Shown: positions 1-12,249 of the stretch, one piece after another
How positions within the stretch are numbered: the first letter of the stretch is position 1
How the letters are laid out: every line of letters starts with the position of its first letter
Assembly (NCBI GenBank): GCA_016748015.1
Contig: JAAOMT010000200.1
Span: 184,984-248,983 of the forward strand
Length of the DNA: 64,000 bases
From: Geosiphon pyriformis
Lineage: Eukaryota > Glomeromycota > Glomeromycetes > Archaeosporales > Geosiphonaceae
Direction of reading: 5' to 3'
Position numbers and translations under genes: made by a program
The notes under the pieces: model-generated
Databases searched by the model: none
What the model saw: the letters and a program-made list of their open reading frames with translations, nothing else
What the model was told of the DNA's origin: nothing

Positions 1-86
1 ATAATTGAAACCCATAGTTTTTATTAATTATCACATGTATTAGCCACCTTATTTTTAGATAGTAATCAATGACTTAACCGTTAACT

Positions 87-182
87 TAATTATTGATCTA
101 ATCAATGATCTGATTATTGACTTGGTTATTACCCTAATTATTAATCTAATTGTTAATCTGATTATTGACCTGGTTATTGACC
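87..182 (+). repeat. 12-bp tandem array in LTR U3 (8 units)
   Basis: Eight consecutive 12-bp units follow the pattern TRATTATTRAYC (for example taattattgatc, tgattattgacc). The same array recurs in reverse orientation at 25,869-25,964 and, decayed, at 26,984-27,031 and 60,986-61,033. Its position just upstream of the TATA box fits an LTR enhancer. Confidence 0.85.
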
Positions 183-194
183 ACTTTTAATAAC

Positions 195-201
195 TATATA
201 A
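195..201 (+). promoter_or_regulatory. TATA box of family B LTR
   Basis: TATATAA lies 12 bp after the 12-bp repeat array and is kept in the other LTR copies (reverse complement near 25,840). This is a plausible LTR promoter core; no transcription start can be proved from sequence. Confidence 0.5.
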
Positions 202-675
202 GCAATAAGTCTCTTAACTATAAAAAACATATAACAATCAATATAGCAATTAATTAAAAATAAATAAAATAATAACTATTAAGTATTTGAATATTTTAGA
301 ATAAAAGATTACTTATTGGCATTTATTTACTCTTTTTCTGAATTGTATAATTGTAATATTTAAAAATTATTGAATAAAACGTGATTAAAGAGCACATTTA
401 ATATTTGATATTAAATTTTAAGAATACCAATATAAAACATAGAATTATACCAGTGTATTATTATTTATTAACAGTATGTACTATTTTTTTATCTTTAAAT
501 TTCTTAATTATTTTTTGAAAAAATTAGTGATTGAGATATTTTATGAGACTGATCTTGTATATTAAGTTTATACTTATTCAATTTGCTTCTTAAAGTTGAA
601 TTTTTTTTGATCTATTCCATTATTATACAATTTTGTTTTCCTTTGCTATTTGTTAACTTGCTATTTTAATCTATA

Positions 676-1315
676 AAAATATCATTAACTTTAGATTTAA
701 CATCATTAAATTTCAAAACCAGGTTGTTATTAATTATTAAATAAAACATTATTACTTTGCAAAATGGTTTTTTTAATATACTTTTAATTATGTGGTTTTT
801 ATTTGAGCAAAAATTTTCTATGTTTTTTTTAATTGCACACCTTATAGCAGTTATTTTAACAGCTTTGGATTTATGTATTTTGGACTTGTGATAACTTTTT
901 TTGATCTTAAACAAACAGCTAAAAACATCAAATAATTTGGCACTATTTTGAATTATAATTTGCATTTTTGAAGCTCTATTTTTATCAGTAGCCAACCAAG
1001 TATGAAAAAAAGCATTGGTCCTAAACATATTACCAAATCTAAAAAATTTTACTATATTAACAACCAACAATTCTAATTTGAAAAATTTTAATGACTGTTT
1101 ATTAAACAGACTTTTAGTTTTAATATATTAATGTTTAGAAAAAGTTTTATTAATTGTATCTATTATTATATTCTTTAAAAATTTTTATATTACATTTAAA
1201 TTACTCTTTTATTTGCTTTACCAAATTCATTCATTATCAAAGAAAGCTTAATTAAAGAAAGATCACAAAAATTATTTTATTTAATACTATTAGCACATTT
1301 GATTCTGAATTTTTA
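676..1315. other. No recognisable gene; AT-rich filler between LTR and T4
   Basis: One open frame (666-1070, minus, 134 codons, Lys/Asn-rich) runs into the LTR and matches nothing I recognise. I do not call it a gene. The segment does not resemble the T4 LTR at 7,966-8,854, so the 3' LTR of T4 is missing here. Confidence 0.5.
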
Positions 1316-4300
1316 TTAATTTTTATTTGCTTGTTTGTAAATATTATTTAGACAAGTGTTCAAAAAACCTTCTAATCTAACTGAAACTATAACTGCTATG
1401 TAATCAGTATCTGTTAATGTTTTGTTTACAAAGTGAGATTCTTGATCTGATAACAATTCTTTTAAATATCTGTGTCGACAAATTAAATCTTGGTAAACAA
1501 ATTTGGTTACAGATTCTGTATCTGCTTTTTGAATTGCTTTTGCCTTTGGCCATTTTGTAAGATAGTTCATAACTACTGCTATATAATGATTGTCTTTGCT
1601 GGTTATGGTTAATAGTCTGACTAAGTCAATTTCAATTTGATCAAATAGTTGTCTTATTTTAATTGGTCTTAATGATTTACTGGGTTTTGTTCCTCTTTTT
1701 CTCTAATAATTATCACAATTTTGAATGTATTGGATAATGTCTGGATACATTGATAACCAGTAATATTTCTTTTTGGTTCTTTTCATAATTGCTTCTTTAT
1801 GAAAATATCCTGCTGTCAGATCTGAGTATATATTATATAGTATTGTTTCTTTCTCTGGTTTTGTGATTACTTTGAGTGGTTGATCTGAATTCTTTCTGTT
1901 TTTTCAATATAGTATATTTTAATGAGTCATAAAATATTTTGATTGTTGTTTTATGTTGTTTTGTTCCTTTTGAGATAATTTTTCCTTGAACTGCTGAGTA
2001 TTAATGTAGTATTGAAATTGTAGATATTTTTGTGTATTCATCTTTTGTTATATTTTTAGATTGAAATGTATTTAGATTTGTTTTATTTATGACAAACTGT
2101 TAGCATTTTTTTTTTCTTATAATGTACTGTATAATTAAATGAAAACAGTTCTATTTTTTATTTTACATGACAGTTATCTCCAAATTTCTGGTTCTGGATT
2201 AATATCAATTCTTTGTGATCAGTATATATATCAAACTTTTAACTTAAGTATTTTTTCTATTTAATAACAGTCTAATAGATAGTCAAATGTTCTAGTGCTA
2301 AAGTTCCATAGTTTTTTTTAGCTGAACTTAAGCTTTGGCTAGCATATGCTACTGGGTGTTCTTTTTTATCTGTTTTTTTTTGTAATAATACGGCTTTTAA
2401 TACTTGGCCTAATACATCAGTAGTAATGATGAATGGTTTGCTATGATTCAGATAAAATGACTTAAATCAGTTTTTTTCTTAAAATTTCAAAAGCTTTTTG
2501 CTAAGCTTTAGTTCATTTATATTTCACATTTTTGGCTTGGAGCTAGTAGAGTGGTTAAGCCAGTTTAGAGAAGTTTTGAATAAAGTGGCAATAATAGCCA
2601 GCAAATTCCAATAATGTTCTTAATTCTGTAAGATTTGTCAATATTGGAAAGTTCTTAACTATCTCAATTTTGTTTAGATTTATTTTAATGTCATCTTTGC
2701 TTATGACATATTTCAAGAATTTCAGTTCTGTTTTGTTGAAGAAGCATTTGGTGGCATTTAACTTTAGTTCTGCTTATTTCAGTCTTTTGAACATTTGCTG
2801 TAAATGATAAAGATGATTATCAAAAGTTTTTGAGAACAAATTGGTGTTATTCAAATAAACAACTACTGATTTTTATAGCAATCTAGTATAAACAATTTCC
2901 ATGAGTCATTAAAAGATGGCTGGTGCATTGGTTAAACTAAATAGCATAATATCAAACTCGAAATTCTCTTTTTTAGTAATAAAAGTGGTCTTTTCTTTGT
3001 CTTTTGGTTTTATGGCTATTTGTCAATAACTACTGTCCAAGTCCAAAGTAGAGAACCATTTTTTTTTTCCAAAAGCATCAAACAATTTTTAGATTTGTGT
3101 AGTTAAATAGCTGTCTCCACAAATTATACTGTTGAACTTTCTGTAATTTATACAAAAATGAATTTTTCTATTTTTTTTTTGAACCAGTATCACTAATAAT
3201 AACCATAGACTTATTGATGATTAAATTAACCTGTTGGTTAACATTCTGTTGATTTTTTGCCAAATGATTTCATAATTGGCTAGTAGTATTTTGTATGTTT
3301 GTTGTTTTATTGGCATTGCATCTCTAGTCTTGATCTGATATTTGATAATGTTAGTTCTGTCAAATTTATTTTTATTGACAAAGATATTATTAAAGTTATT
3401 AAGTAGCATTTTGAGTTGCATTTGTTAAAGTAGGTCTAGATTTCTCAAATTTATTTGTTCTAATTTTTCTGGTTGGAGCAAATAATATTTTTTTTGTTTA
3501 TATATTATTTGTAATGTGATATCCATATATCTGTACAGTTGTGAGAAATCTGAAATGGTGTTTGGTGGTTGGTTTTCAATTTCAGTGTTTAAGTATCTGA
3601 TAATAGTTCTACTTGGTATTTCAATAATGTTTCCAGTTATATTATAGATGAGAATTTTAATATGTTTATGATTCTTGATTGGTATGTAAAAACTAGTAAT
3701 TCCAATCTTTTTTAATTCACAAATAGTTGATTTTACTTCAAAAATCTGGGGCTGATCTCTCACTTTCTTTTCTATAACTAATATATATTGGTTATATGAT
3801 GAAATAAAAACTGATTAATAAGTGGAAATAATTTTTCCCTTATTAATGATTTTTTTTTCTGCCATATTGACTGGTATGTTTATTCTACTTGTTAATCCAA
3901 ATCCATTTTTTTCTTTAGCTGTGATCCCTACTTCTTTTTTTGTTTTTACTAACACTAATTGAACTATTTTCATCAGAGATAAGAATATTGCTTGTGTTAT
4001 TTTTTCATTTGGTTCAATAATATATGGTTTTTCTGAATTATTTTGTAGTATTGCAATGATATTTTTTACATATTCTGTGTCAATTATTCTTTCTCTAATG
4101 TTAATTCTCTTTTTTGCTAAACTAGATCTAGATGCTAATTAAACCATTGTCATTGTTAAAATTTCTAATACTACTTTTAAATTAATACAAGTGTGTATAT
4201 TGAGCTCTAATATTATGGCATATTTTCTTGAATATCTCAGATCAAATTTTGGATCAGTATTATTTATGCATTTTGACATGATACTTTCATTGTTATTATT

Positions 4301-7300
4301 AAATCATTTAAGTTTCTGCTCCTTAAACAGATTAAGAAGCACAATATATTGTTTTGAGTCTTTTTCGGAGTTTGAATTGTTATCAGTTGAGTTGTCATAT
4401 TGAATAGAATTAAAACTGTTATTGTTGTTATTGTCTAAATTTGAATTGGGGTTGAATTTTAATTTCAATTCTGCTGTACACTTACTGATTAGCTTTTTTT
4501 TTTTAGAAATTGAATAGATTATTCATGATGGTGAATTGTAAATAAGGTCACACTTATTACAATATTTAAAATCACATAGTATTAAACAATAGTCACATAG
4601 TTGGGTGTTTAACTCTTTTAATTGTTGCTTCTGCTTTTTTTTAGTAAGTGCCAATTCTTGGTAGTGTTTGTAGAATTGTTTTGAATTCATTATATTGAGA
4701 ATAATATCAGGATTTGGGATCCAAATAATTTCTTTGAGTTCTAATGAGTTGTTTTTGATTGTTTTTATTTCTTCTGATGTCATGTCTTTGATTTTTGCAA
4801 TTGCCATTCTTTATATTTTGTTGTTATTATGTGGACAACCATTCAAATGTTTTACAGTTTTTCTTTAGGCAGCATCTATTGGTGTTTTTTTTTACCTAAT
4901 TGCTTATAAGAATCATGTACTGACATAATTTGTCATACATTCTTCTATAACTAGAAATGTTATTCCATATTTTTTTGTCTAGAAGAGTTTCTTCACAAGT
5001 AAAACATGGTTTGTTGTCCTATTTTTTTTGTCTTTTTGGTCATTCAAAGCATTCAAAAACACATGAACAATAGTAATATTTTGTTACTGTTGGTCATTTC
5101 TCATTATTGCCACAACATGCATCTATTGTTGGCAATTTCTTGTCACAATCAACACAAATTAGTTTGGATTAATAATAGTTTGGCTAATATTAAGTGGTAA
5201 TGGTATATAAAGTATATGTAAAAGTAGTTGTTTGGAGTTTTTTTTCTTTTTTCTTCTCTTTTTTCTTTTCTTCCCAGGTAGATATTAGTAATAATTTGTT
5301 GTGTTTTTCTTTAGCTCATAATACTTGATACATTTCTCAGGTAGGTTTTTTTTTTTTTTTCAAACTTAATTAGTGGCTGTTTATTGGTGGTAATTTTAAA
5401 ATAACCACAAGTAGCTGGTACTTAAATGTGCTGACTATTTTGGCTTAGTTGTAATTCTTGGATATATTAGTTAAGCATAGTATTAGTTTTGAACAGTCAG
5501 TTATTATCAACAAAAGCTTAGTACTATATGGCTTTTATGATAAAAACTTTTATGAATGCGATAATATTATTGACTTCAAACAGAAAGTCATTAATCTTAT
5601 CAATAAGAGTTTTAGTCACTTTATTGGCTGTAATAATTTTGGCACTGGCAGTGCAATTAACTTAGTAACCTAATTGGTTCTTTAATTTTGAAGAGAAATA
5701 TTACAGTAAATGATTCATTTTCTATAATGACAGTTGACAGGATGTTGCTAGTAGGTATGATTTGTTCTTGATTGGTTTTTGATAAGTTGGGTATGGTTGT
5801 TTCTAGAGTTATCAAAAGACTTAAATAGTGTTGGGTGTAGTTAATTTCCGAATTTTATTGTTAAGATCCAGTTTGCTGGATGGCTGAACTAGGGATTGGT
5901 TGGTATATTACCATTACTAATTGTCAATTCTGATAGATCTGAGTAGTTCTTAGTCTTTAATTTCTGGATAACATTTGAGCTGGGTTTTGTGATAGTGTTG
6001 AGATGAATTGGGATTGATAAATTACTTGTGGCTGTAGTTGATAAATAATTGGGCTGGAGTTTAATAGATTGGAGGTTAATAAATTGACTGTATTACTTGA
6101 GCATAATGTAATTAATATTGAAAATGGTCTGATAATTGATTCCTGATGTAATTTTGAGTTTGAAATCAGCAATCAGAATTTTGATATTGATTTTCTAATT
6201 GTTAATTGCTTAACCATTTGTGACATTCAAATTGCAAATGTTCTTGTTTATTACAATAGTGACAAATATGCATTTTTTGTTACCACTGTTAATTAATTGA
6301 TGATAATAAACATAATTGATTTTGGAGACTATTTGTGTTTTCTGGATTATTGCAGCATTAACATGGTTAATAAATTGCCTGATTGTTAGCTAAGTATCTC
6401 TTTGATTTTTGATTAATGGAATTACTAAATTGTTTTAACTTAAAATCCAATTTAGATGATTTATTTATTATTAAATTAATGACTTGGACATGGTTAGCTT
6501 CTAGCTCAGCCAATTTGAAATCTTGGGCATTAATAACTGCATTTTAGAGAGTTTGTGGGTACATTGAATATATGTACTAGAAGATACTACTATGTAGTCC
6601 ACAGATAAACTGGTTCAAAATTTGTGGTGCTGTAAAGTAATTTGTGTCAATTGCTTGTATTTGGCATAGGTTTTTATGGAAGCGTCTTAGATATATAGTA
6701 ACTGCTTTAGTATCTCTTTGTTTGATAGTTGTGAATATATTGGCTAAACAATTAATGCTATTATTGTTACTGAAATATCTTAAAAATTCCAGTTTAAATA
6801 TATTGAAGTCTTAGAGTTTTTGAATTAGGCTTTAATACCATGAGTTGGCAATATCTTAAAAAAAATATGAAATCATTTGTAATGCTCTGGTATTGTTCTA
6901 TTTATTGGCTGTGATGGCTTTTTGTATGTCATTAAGCCAAACTTAAATGTTATCTTCTTTATCAGTAAATTTCTCGAGTTTTGCTATTAGAACATAAGCC
7001 ATTAGTATTAATAATAGTTGTTGTTGTTGTGATTGTTGTTGAGGTGGTGATTGTGGCTGTTGTTGTTGGTTGGCAATTAGAACAACTGGTGGATTTATCA
7101 TAATTACTGGAGGTAGATTTTAGGGAACAATAGGAGCAGTGTTTAGATTGTTCTGATTTTGCTAAATTAAAATGATTGAAATTTGTATTTCTGGATTTTC
7201 TGGAATTGGGTTTTGATAATTAAATTTCTAATCTTTGTCTTCTTTTTCTGATTCCATTATCTCCCAAGAACTAGTGATTCTGAAATCTGGTTGGAGTAGT

Positions 7301-7940
7301 GATAATTGAAATTCTGATGACATTGGTAATTATGATTTAAATTTCTCAAAATAATCACCATAGATTCCTAATAACTCTGCTTTCTTTTGTTTACTTTAGA
7401 ATAAAATTCAGTTTAATAATATTGTCATATTTGCTGTGAATACATTTGTTGATGTTATATTGATAGTACTTCCAAGAGTATAATGATAGAATGAATTAGC
7501 TGGTAAATCAACTTTTTGTTTCTTTCATATAAGTAATTGTATTTGCTTTGGGATTTCTGCTGGTGTTTGTAATTTTCTTTTGGTTTTTTCTGTATATGTG
7601 ATAGAAAATGTTCATTGGGTGTAATTTTCAATTTTTCTGTTAATTTCAGTAATGATTAGTGCAAAGTTGTAGTTTAATGATAAGCTAGTATATTGAATTA
7701 ATTTGCTGTAGAAATTTTTTTATGATGATTCTGTATTTATTAGTTCTTCTAGAAAATATTTAATTCTTTTATTGATGTAAAAGTTGAAGACAGATTCCAT
7801 TAATAATTGGTTGTTGGTTAATTCTAAGTATTTACAGTAATATTAAAATAAGAATTTGGTGAATTCTAAATGGTTTGTTCTTCTTATTTCTGATTTTGTC
7901 ACTTTTAAATAGTTTGTTATAGGTGCTGGTTCTCTGTAAA
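1316..7940 (-). pseudogene. T4 gag-pol pseudogene
   Basis: Gag covers roughly 7,900-6,180. It has a Gln/Pro-rich stretch near 7,020-7,070 and a CX2CX4HX4C zinc knuckle at 6,223-6,264. The Cys-rich module is around 4,545-4,607 and 5,000-5,200, dUTPase at 3,880-4,160, reverse transcriptase at about 3,250-2,500, RNase H at about 2,500-2,200 and integrase at about 1,900-1,420. The RT active site reads YLNN (2,846-2,857), so both catalytic Asp positions of YxDD are Asn. Many in-frame stops replace residues conserved in T1. It cannot encode a working polyprotein. Confidence 0.85.
3880..4160 (-). pseudogene. dUTPase domain remnant of T4
   Basis: On the minus strand four of the five trimeric-dUTPase motifs can be followed: motif 2 (ASRSSLAKK-like, 4,105-4,136), motif 3 (RIIDTEY, 4,066-4,097), motif 4 (EPNEKITQA-like, 3,989-4,018) and motif 5 (NGFGLTS, 3,885-3,912). 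It sits between the Cys-rich module and reverse transcriptase, as in T1. The glycines of motifs 3 and 5 are partly replaced, so activity is unlikely. Confidence 0.75.
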
Positions 7941-7945
7941 ATTAT

Positions 7946-7963
7946 ACTTTACAAGAAATACCA
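7946..7963 (-). other. Primer-binding site of T4
   Basis: On the minus strand TGGTATTTCTTG follows the LTR end (...TGTAACA) after two T residues, the same spacing as in T1. It begins with TGG, the complement of the tRNA CCA end. The tRNA species is not identified. Confidence 0.55.
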
Positions 7964-7965
7964 AA

Positions 7966-8854
7966 TGTTACAAATGATTATTTGGGGTTTGAAAACAAAT
8001 AACAAACCTGTAACTTGGTACTCAATAGCTAATATAGATGAAAGTATCTAAAGGTTTTGTTTTAAGTCTTTTATATAATAGACAGAAATTTAAGTATTGT
8101 TTTATCTGTAGTTTTCTAAAATCACAAATCTGTTAAATTTTTGTCTTCAGTATAGTGACCAGTTTATTTTGGCAGTCATGTTTTTTTGATAAGCTATCCA
8201 TAAATTTTTTATACTTTATACTCTTTCTTTAAGATCTTTTATCAGACTATCTTTGATGTCAATTTATTAGTGCTTAATCTCTCAAATCAATTAATAAACA
8301 ACAAACAACAAAGAACATAAAAGAACATAAAAGAAAATAAAATAAAATAAAAAAATAGACCAAGACAAGAAAGAGTTAGTATTCTGTCAATAGTCATGAT
8401 CAAAAGTTATTAGTCCAATGTAGTTAAGTATTGGCAATTACCAACATAGATTGTTAATAGTAAAAAGATAAATTGTAATAGTAATAAGTATTTTATTAAT
8501 AGTTGATGTTTCTACTTTAATTCATAGAATATTATTGTATGAAGGAATAGGTATAAAATTAGAACTGAGATTTTAAAACTAAGAATTCTGTCTTTTCTGT
8601 TTTTAATACTACTGCTATATATACATAAATTTCATTATACAAGATTCCTTGAATTTTTCAATTCTCTAGCCAAAATTTTGGAATTCCTAGAATTCTGCAA
8701 TTCCTTACATAAAAATTCTGTAATTCTAAAATTCTGCAATTTTTTTGAGAGAAATCCTGGAATTTTACTTTTACTATGTCTATTCTGATTGGCTAATTTA
8801 TGTACTAATATATAATTCTTATATTCTATGAGTAACATCAGTATTATTATAACA
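7966..8854 (-). repeat. 5' LTR of element T4
   Basis: The LTR runs between TGTTA (minus-strand 5' end at 8,854) and TAACA (minus-strand 3' end at 7,966), the same terminal inverted bases as the T1 LTR, and the primer-binding site follows at once. The promoter-side part holds short spaced repeats around AATTCTGCAATT (8,640-8,760). The inner boundary is firm. The outer one is set from the TG...CA rule and the end of T2 pol similarity. Confidence 0.65.
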
Positions 8855-9924
8855 GGCAACCAATCAGGTTGTTTGTAATATTTCTTGAGTTGTGTATCAT
8901 AAATAAGGTGATCATTGAAAATTGTTTCAGATTAATCTTGTAGAATATAAAAACTATTGTTCAAAACTTTGTTGATTATAAAGAGTTCTTTTCACTGGCT
9001 AGAGAATTTATTACTATAGGCATTGTTTCTGTTTAAATAGTATTCCAATACTAAGTTACCAATACTTAAGGAAAGTGTTTTATAGATTTTTTTTTTCTTA
9101 AGCTTTTCTTAAAACTGTTTTATTTTTTCAAAAGCAATTATTCATGTTTATATTAAGGAGTCAAGAAAAATACCAAGTCTTCTTTACAAAATGTTTTTGT
9201 AATTTTTTATTGTGATTTCTTCAAAGGGTATTGTCTCTATATTAATTTTTATTGGTAAAGTTGCCATGCATTTATAGAATAGATAAAAAGATTTATAACT
9301 TGTTATGTTATAATTCACAGTTCTATAAGCAAACAAAGCTGAAGACAGTACTTTGTCCTATAAGTTTGTTTTTTTACTGGTTTTGGTTAAGGTTTTACAT
9401 AATGTTCTATTAAAACATTTTACTAAGCCATTTTTCTAAGAGTGGTAAGAAGAAAAAAATTTATAATATATTCTCATTTTTCTACAAAGTTTTTCAACCA
9501 GTGTACTAAGAAAAACTTTTTCTTTATCAGATAAAAGTTTTTTGGGACAGCCATAGTGGCAGATTATATCTTCATAAATAAAATTGGCTATTGAAACTGC
9601 TGTTTGGTGTAGAATAGCTCTTGCTTTTACCCACTTTGTAAAATAGTTAGTAGTTGTAATAATATATCTATTGCCATTAGAAGTTATTGTTAAAGATCCA
9701 ACAATATTTATGCCAATTCTGTCAAATGATTGATCAACAGAAATTGAATGGATATTTTCTTTTTGATTAAATTTGCCTCTTGCTTGGCAGATGTCACAGA
9801 TTTTTATGTACTCAACAATATTTTTTCTTAAGGTAGACCAATAATAGTGAACTAAAGTTTTCTGAATTGTTTTTGTTTTTTCAAAGTGTCCAACTAATAG
9901 ATTAGTATGCATGTTATAGATCAC
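8855..9924 (-). pseudogene. T2 integrase and pol C-terminus remnant
   Basis: A 162-codon open stretch (9,924-9,436) carries the HHCC zinc-binding region (H...H and CDIC) and the catalytic-core landmarks of retroviral-type integrase. The first catalytic Asp of the GID motif is Asn, and the third catalytic position downstream (GLVxxFNRTL context) is Lys rather than Glu. Both fit G->A. The C-terminal extension runs on with stops to 8,855. Confidence 0.85.
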
Positions 9925-10229
9925 AATTTCTCTTTCTTCAAATATAATAACTTTCTAAGAACAGTCAGAATTTTTTCTATTTCTTTTGTAGAGTTGGTTT
10001 TGGTAAATCAAATAAAAATTTAATTGTTTTTGCAAATGTTCTCTTTGCTGTTAAGTGTAGTCTGGTGGGTATTGTCCTTTACTCAAAAATTCCATTAAGA
10101 CAAAATAGTCATCCAAGTCTATTATTGTGTTTATTTGTAAAAGAGTTACTAATAATTAAATTGGTTTAATTTAAAAAAGTTGTACTGTTACTAAATAATA
10201 AGTCTAAAGATATCATCAGCATTTTGATG

Positions 10230-10547
10230 ATTAGCTTCTTTGTAATGTTGAATATCATAGTCAAATTTATTCAGATGGAGTATTCAGCAAATTATTTATT
10301 TGTGTTCTAGCTTTTTTTTATTGTGCAGCTAAACCAAGACTTGATAATCTGTTATTATTAGGAATTTTACACCAAAAAGCTATTGATTTTAGTAACTAAT
10401 AGTCCAAACTACTGTCAACCATTTCTGCTCAGTAACTGAATAGTTCTTTTCTGTTGATGTGAGAGTTCTCCTGGCATATGCTATAGCATGTTCTCTGCCA
10501 TCTTCATTTTTTTGGGAGAGAACAGCATTAAGTCTATAGCCAGACAT
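10230..10547 (-). pseudogene. T2 RNase H remnant, cut by T1 insertion
   Basis: The minus-strand translation shows a typical Ty3 RNase H start (AVLSQ, then AYARRTL, then a YSVTEQKW-like block) followed by stops. The other half of this domain boundary is at 20,446 and leftward-reading, on the far side of T1, which proves the interruption. Confidence 0.8.
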
Positions 10548-10751
10548 TGTTACCAGTAAAATTTTAGCTATTAATTAGCAGGAAAATTACCCTTATAATT
10601 TCTATAATTAATTAATATATTAATATTATTTCAAATTATCATTTATTATTTAATCAATTATCACATATCACAATTCAATTAAATAATCCAATTAGTATAA
10701 CAGAAAGTAAAATGATCAAATTACACAATACCCTGAACTTTGTAACATTCT

Positions 10752-10830
10752 AAAATTCGCCAAAATTTACAGAAATTCGCTGAAATTTATAAGAAATTCG
10801 CCGAAATTTATAGAAATTCGCCGAAATTAT
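10752..10830 (+). repeat. About 18-bp tandem repeats in T1 U3
   Basis: Four units of AATTCGCCGAAATTTATAG type, each a little different. The 3' LTR keeps two (19,680-19,715) and the solo LTR holds a decayed pair (24,515-24,555, reverse). Variable copy number between LTRs suggests loss by slippage or recombination. They may be enhancer elements. Confidence 0.8.
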
Positions 10831-10960
10831 GAATAGTTTACTCAAATTAATCAATAGTTCAGCAAAATAACTTGTAGTTCATCAAAATGTATTTTTAGTT
10901 TGCTGAAAGTTGAGCAAAGAGAAAAAGTGCAAGTTCATAGACTAGTACTACAACAAGTTG

Positions 10961-10967
10961 TATAAAA
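10961..10967 (+). promoter_or_regulatory. TATA box of T1 5' LTR
   Basis: TATAAAA within a block that is identical between both T1 LTRs (3' LTR copy 19,848-19,854) and kept in the reverse solo LTR (24,398-24,405). Conservation in an otherwise diverging LTR supports a promoter role. Confidence 0.6.
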
Positions 10968-11392
10968 GAAGAGCTTTTTTCTTTAAGAAAATGTATCTTA
11001 CTTTAGATTTTATTACTAGAACCATTTCTACACACAAAAAAAAAATAAATATCAAATAATTCGAAAAACCAAATTCTTTAATTATTGCACTTGGAAAATC
11101 CCCAAAACCCAACTAACGTTTTGAAATTGATTAGCTACCAATTTTAGTAAACTGTTAGTGACTTCAGGCCTGGATAGAAAACGTTTCCCTTAACAGAATT
11201 CAATTTCTTTTACATTTCTTTTATTTTCTTTTATTTTCTTACTGTAATCATTAAGGTAGCCTACAGATGAGATTTCTGTAGAAGGGTTGACTTTCACAGC
11301 AAAGTAACTACACATTTTAGTGAGCTTTTAGACAAGCAATTCTTGAAAAAGAGTTGGTGTTTACTACAACATAACTATACAAAGTAACTGTC

Positions 11393-11554
11393 ATGGAATT
11401 GGTCATTCCACTTATAAGCCCAGCAGTTCAAATTATAGGAGATAATTTGAAGATAAATTCAGTTATTGGAGGTTCAACTACTTCTAGAAAACGTGAATTT
11501 GCAACCAACAGACAGTTACAACATTCAAGAAAAGAGACCAAAAACCTCCAGTAA
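11393..11554 (+). CDS. Small ORF inside the T1 LTR (53 aa), unknown
   Basis: ATG at 11,393 opens 53 codons ending at the TAA that is part of the LTR terminus. The stretch PLISPAVQII is kept in the 3' LTR and in the reverse solo LTR. There, substitutions such as P->L, G->E and D->N are all one C->T or G->A away and the frame is unbroken. It is in a different frame from gag. It could be a leader peptide, or simply conserved LTR sequence; function unknown. Confidence 0.3.
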   Translation: MELVIPLISPAVQIIGDNLKINSVIGGSTTSRKREFATNRQLQHSRKETKNLQ

Positions 11555-11558
11555 CATT

Positions 11559-11576
11559 TGGTGCTTTCCCATAGAA
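11559..11576 (+). other. Primer-binding site of T1
   Basis: TGGTGCTTTCCC begins two bases after the LTR end. Its complement ends in CACCA, as expected for a tRNA 3' end. T2 has the close TGGTGCTTTCTG at the same place. The tRNA species is not assigned. Confidence 0.65.
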
Positions 11577-12249
11577 ATAACACAACAACAACAAATTCAA
11601 AGTGGTGACCACACTAGACACAACAACTCTAGAGTATCATCAGTCAATTTACACTCACTGCAAGCAAAGATTCAACATTCCAGACGGAATTGAAGTTGTT
11701 AAGAAATCAGTATACCAATATATTGAAAATTGCATCAACAATTATCTTTTTGGAAACTACAACATTTCAAAAGTTAGAAACAACCTCTACAATAATTTAG
11801 TGCACTATTCACAATTGGGAACAGAAGATCTGAACAGTAAAACACTTGCTACCTACTTTCAAGAACTTAATTTTAATATTATTGAGTACTGTGAAGAAAA
11901 ATACCCAGTACAGCCCAAATACTCTTTTAACTTTGAATCAGAAACAGAGACAAGCAACAAAGGCAAACAAAAAGTAAAACAATACTCAAAAACCACTCCA
12001 AACACTCCAATACTATCAAAAACAACTGCCAAACACTTGCAAACACCTGAACAAGGAACCAGTGTCAAATTACCACTTTCTATTACACCATTTCCAATTT
12101 TACTTGTTTAACCACAAACACCAAGTTCACCACTTAACCATTTTTCCAGACCAGAAGATTTTCAGTTACCTAGAAATCTTACTTAACAACAAGAACCAAT
12201 ATTAACAAGTGCCAATATCATTGATTACTTACAGGAAAACGAAAGTAAT

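Larger units (their letters stand above)
1..675 (+). repeat. LTR of Ty3-like family B, plus orientation (solo or edge LTR)
   Basis: This stretch is the reverse complement of 25,316-26,051, the 5' LTR of element T2, with many transitions between them. Aligned to that copy the window appears to start about four bases inside the LTR. It holds a 12-bp tandem array (87-182), a TATA box and a downstream transcribed part. No primer-binding site follows position 675, so it is a solo LTR or the 3' LTR of an element lying to the left. Its orientation is opposite to T2, so it is not the missing 3' LTR of T2. Confidence 0.75.
1316..8854 (-). mobile_element. Ty3/gypsy-type element T4, dUTPase-bearing, 3'-truncated and inactive
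   Basis: Read on the minus strand the order is LTR (8,854-7,966), primer-binding site, gag with zinc knuckle, protease region, Cys-rich region, dUTPase, reverse transcriptase, RNase H and integrase. The integrase breaks off after the HFVNK-like motif near 1,420 and no 3' LTR follows, so the 3' end is deleted. The domain order is the same as in T1. Open segments at 1,316-1,570, 3,221-3,763, 4,523-4,807 and 5,957-6,172 share one reading phase over almost 5 kb, broken mainly by stop codons. This is the same decay style as T1. Confidence 0.85.
10548..11556 (+). repeat. 5' LTR of T1
   Basis: 1,009 bp from TGTTACCAG to CCAGTAACA. It contains four tandem units of about 18 bp around AATTCGCCGAAATTTATAG (about 10,752-10,830), against two in the 3' LTR, and a TATA box at 10,961. 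A 29-bp segment near 10,690-10,725 is absent from the 3' LTR. Confidence 0.93.

Noticed and set aside
5458-5673. 71-codon plus-strand ORF within T4
   Set aside because: It is antisense to the protease region of T4 gag-pol and has no similarity of its own.
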